Position numbers and translations under genes: made by a program | From: Clostridia bacterium | GTDB lineage: Bacteria; Bacillota; Clostridia; Christensenellales; UBA1242 | DNA length: 6,742 nt | Direction of reading: 5' to 3' | Assembly (NCBI GenBank): GCA_016290255.1 | Contig: JAEETG010000065.1 | Location: 1 to 6,742, forward strand | In this document: in pieces, positions 6,119 to 6,742 of the stretch | Numbering within the stretch: the stretch's first letter is position 1 | Layout: each line of letters opens with the position of its first letter | Notes under the pieces: model-generated | What the model saw: only the letters and a program-made list of their open reading frames with translations | Told to the model about the DNA's origin: nothing | The model's database searches: none

Positions 6119-6742
6119 ATGGAAAACGATTTTGAAAAAGAAATGCTAAATAAGTTGCAAACGCTCCGCGCTCAAAAAACGGTGCGTATTCTTGCAATTG
6201 AGTCTAGTTGTGATGAAACAAGTGTTGCAATCGTTGAAAACGGAAGAAAAGTTCTTTCAAACATTGTGTCTTCTCAAATTGAAATACACACTCGCTTTGG
6301 TGGGGTTGTTCCAGAAATTGCATCAAGAAATCACATTTTGGCAATAAAACCAATTTTAGAAGAGGCTCTAGAAAAAGCTAAGTGCACACTAGATGACATA
6401 GACGCAATTGCTGTCACTCAGGGTGCGGGGCTAGTTGGAGCCTTGCTTGTTGGTGTCACCAGTGCAAAGGCACTAAGTTATGCCACAAAAAAGCCACTAA
6501 TAGCGGTTAATCACATCAAAGGTCACATTGCTGCAAACTTTATTGCACACAAAGACTTAAAACCACCATTTATTTGTTTAATCACAAGTGGTGGACACAC
6601 CGCAATTGTGAAAGTTGTTGACTATAATAAGTTTTCCATGATTGGAACAACGCAAGATGATGCCATTGGTGAAGCGTTTGACAAAGTTGCCAGAATTGTT
6701 GGGCTTGGTTATCCTGGCGGCCCTAAAATAGACAAAATGGCA
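6119..6742 (+). CDS. tsaD: tRNA N6-adenosine threonylcarbamoyltransferase TsaD, N-terminal part (3' truncated by window edge)
   Basis: The frame from ATG 6119 stays open to the last base (208 codons) and is cut by the window end. TsaD transfers the threonylcarbamoyl group to A37 of ANN-decoding tRNAs, together with TsaB and TsaE in bacteria. Visible motifs are: ILAIESSCDETSVAIV (24-39), the ASKHA-fold phosphate loop; GGVVPEIASRNH (61-72); TQGAGLVGALLVGV (100-113); the metal-binding pair H132 and H136 in NHIKGH; LITSGGHTAIV (154-164); and DDAIGEAFDKVARIVGLGYPGGP (180-202). The family is about 335-345 residues long, so some 140 residues lie outside. A 22-residue charged stretch precedes RILAIESS, where most TsaD proteins begin. 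A GTG at 6182 could be an alternative start but has no visible ribosome binding site, while ATG 6119 has a weak GAGAGA (6109-6114) and sits one base after the acetyltransferase stop. Together with prfB it gives the cluster a translation-fidelity theme. Confidence 0.96.
   Translation, partial: MENDFEKEMLNKLQTLRAQKTVRILAIESSCDETSVAIVENGRKVLSNIVSSQIEIHTRFGGVVPEIASRNHILAIKPILEEALEKAKCTLDDIDAIAVTQGAGLVGALLVGVTSAKALSYATKKPLIAVNHIKGHIAANFIAHKDLKPPFICLITSGGHTAIVKVVDYNKFSMIGTTQDDAIGEAFDKVARIVGLGYPGGPKIDKMA

Overview
The window is AT-rich with tightly packed genes, all on the + strand. It suggests a low-GC Bacillota, probably from an uncultured Clostridia or Erysipelotrichia-like lineage. The evidence is the SecA, RF2 and RecD2 sequence types, AGGAG-type ribosome binding sites, and a comF-secA-prfB order that recalls the Bacillus comF to secA-prfB region. 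UGA is used as a normal stop (comF and prfB both end in TGA) and RF2 is present, so this is not a UGA-recoding mollicute. The exact taxon cannot be fixed from the sequence alone.

Layout: (1) bases 1-864 hold the C-terminal part of a RecD2-type helicase that starts outside the window. (2) Bases 854-1660 encode a ComF-family phosphoribosyltransferase with an N-terminal cysteine-rich zinc-finger region; it overlaps the helicase by 11 bases. (3) Bases 1661-1772 are the only real intergenic gap. The gap has two inverted repeats, the second followed by a T-rich tract and terminator-like, then a TATAAT box and a strong AGGAG site. (4) Bases 1773-4469 encode complete SecA. (5) Bases 4469-5578 encode complete release factor 2, read in one frame without the usual programmed frameshift. 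(6) Bases 5575-6117 encode a RimJ/RimL-like GNAT acetyltransferase. (7) From 6119 to the window end is the N-terminal part of TsaD (tRNA t6A synthesis), cut by the window edge.

There seem to be two transcription units. recD2-comF joins DNA processing with a competence-type protein. secA-prfB-GNAT-tsaD has junctions of -1, -4 and +1 bases, so translational coupling is likely; it joins protein export with translation termination and tRNA modification. These are mostly housekeeping genes. I see no mobile element, CRISPR array, defence system or clearly new system. The items most worth a second look are the lost prfB frameshift site, a 24-codon reading frame that links the comF stop to the hairpin before secA, and a RimJ/L-like GNAT sitting where a RimI gene often lies beside tsaD.
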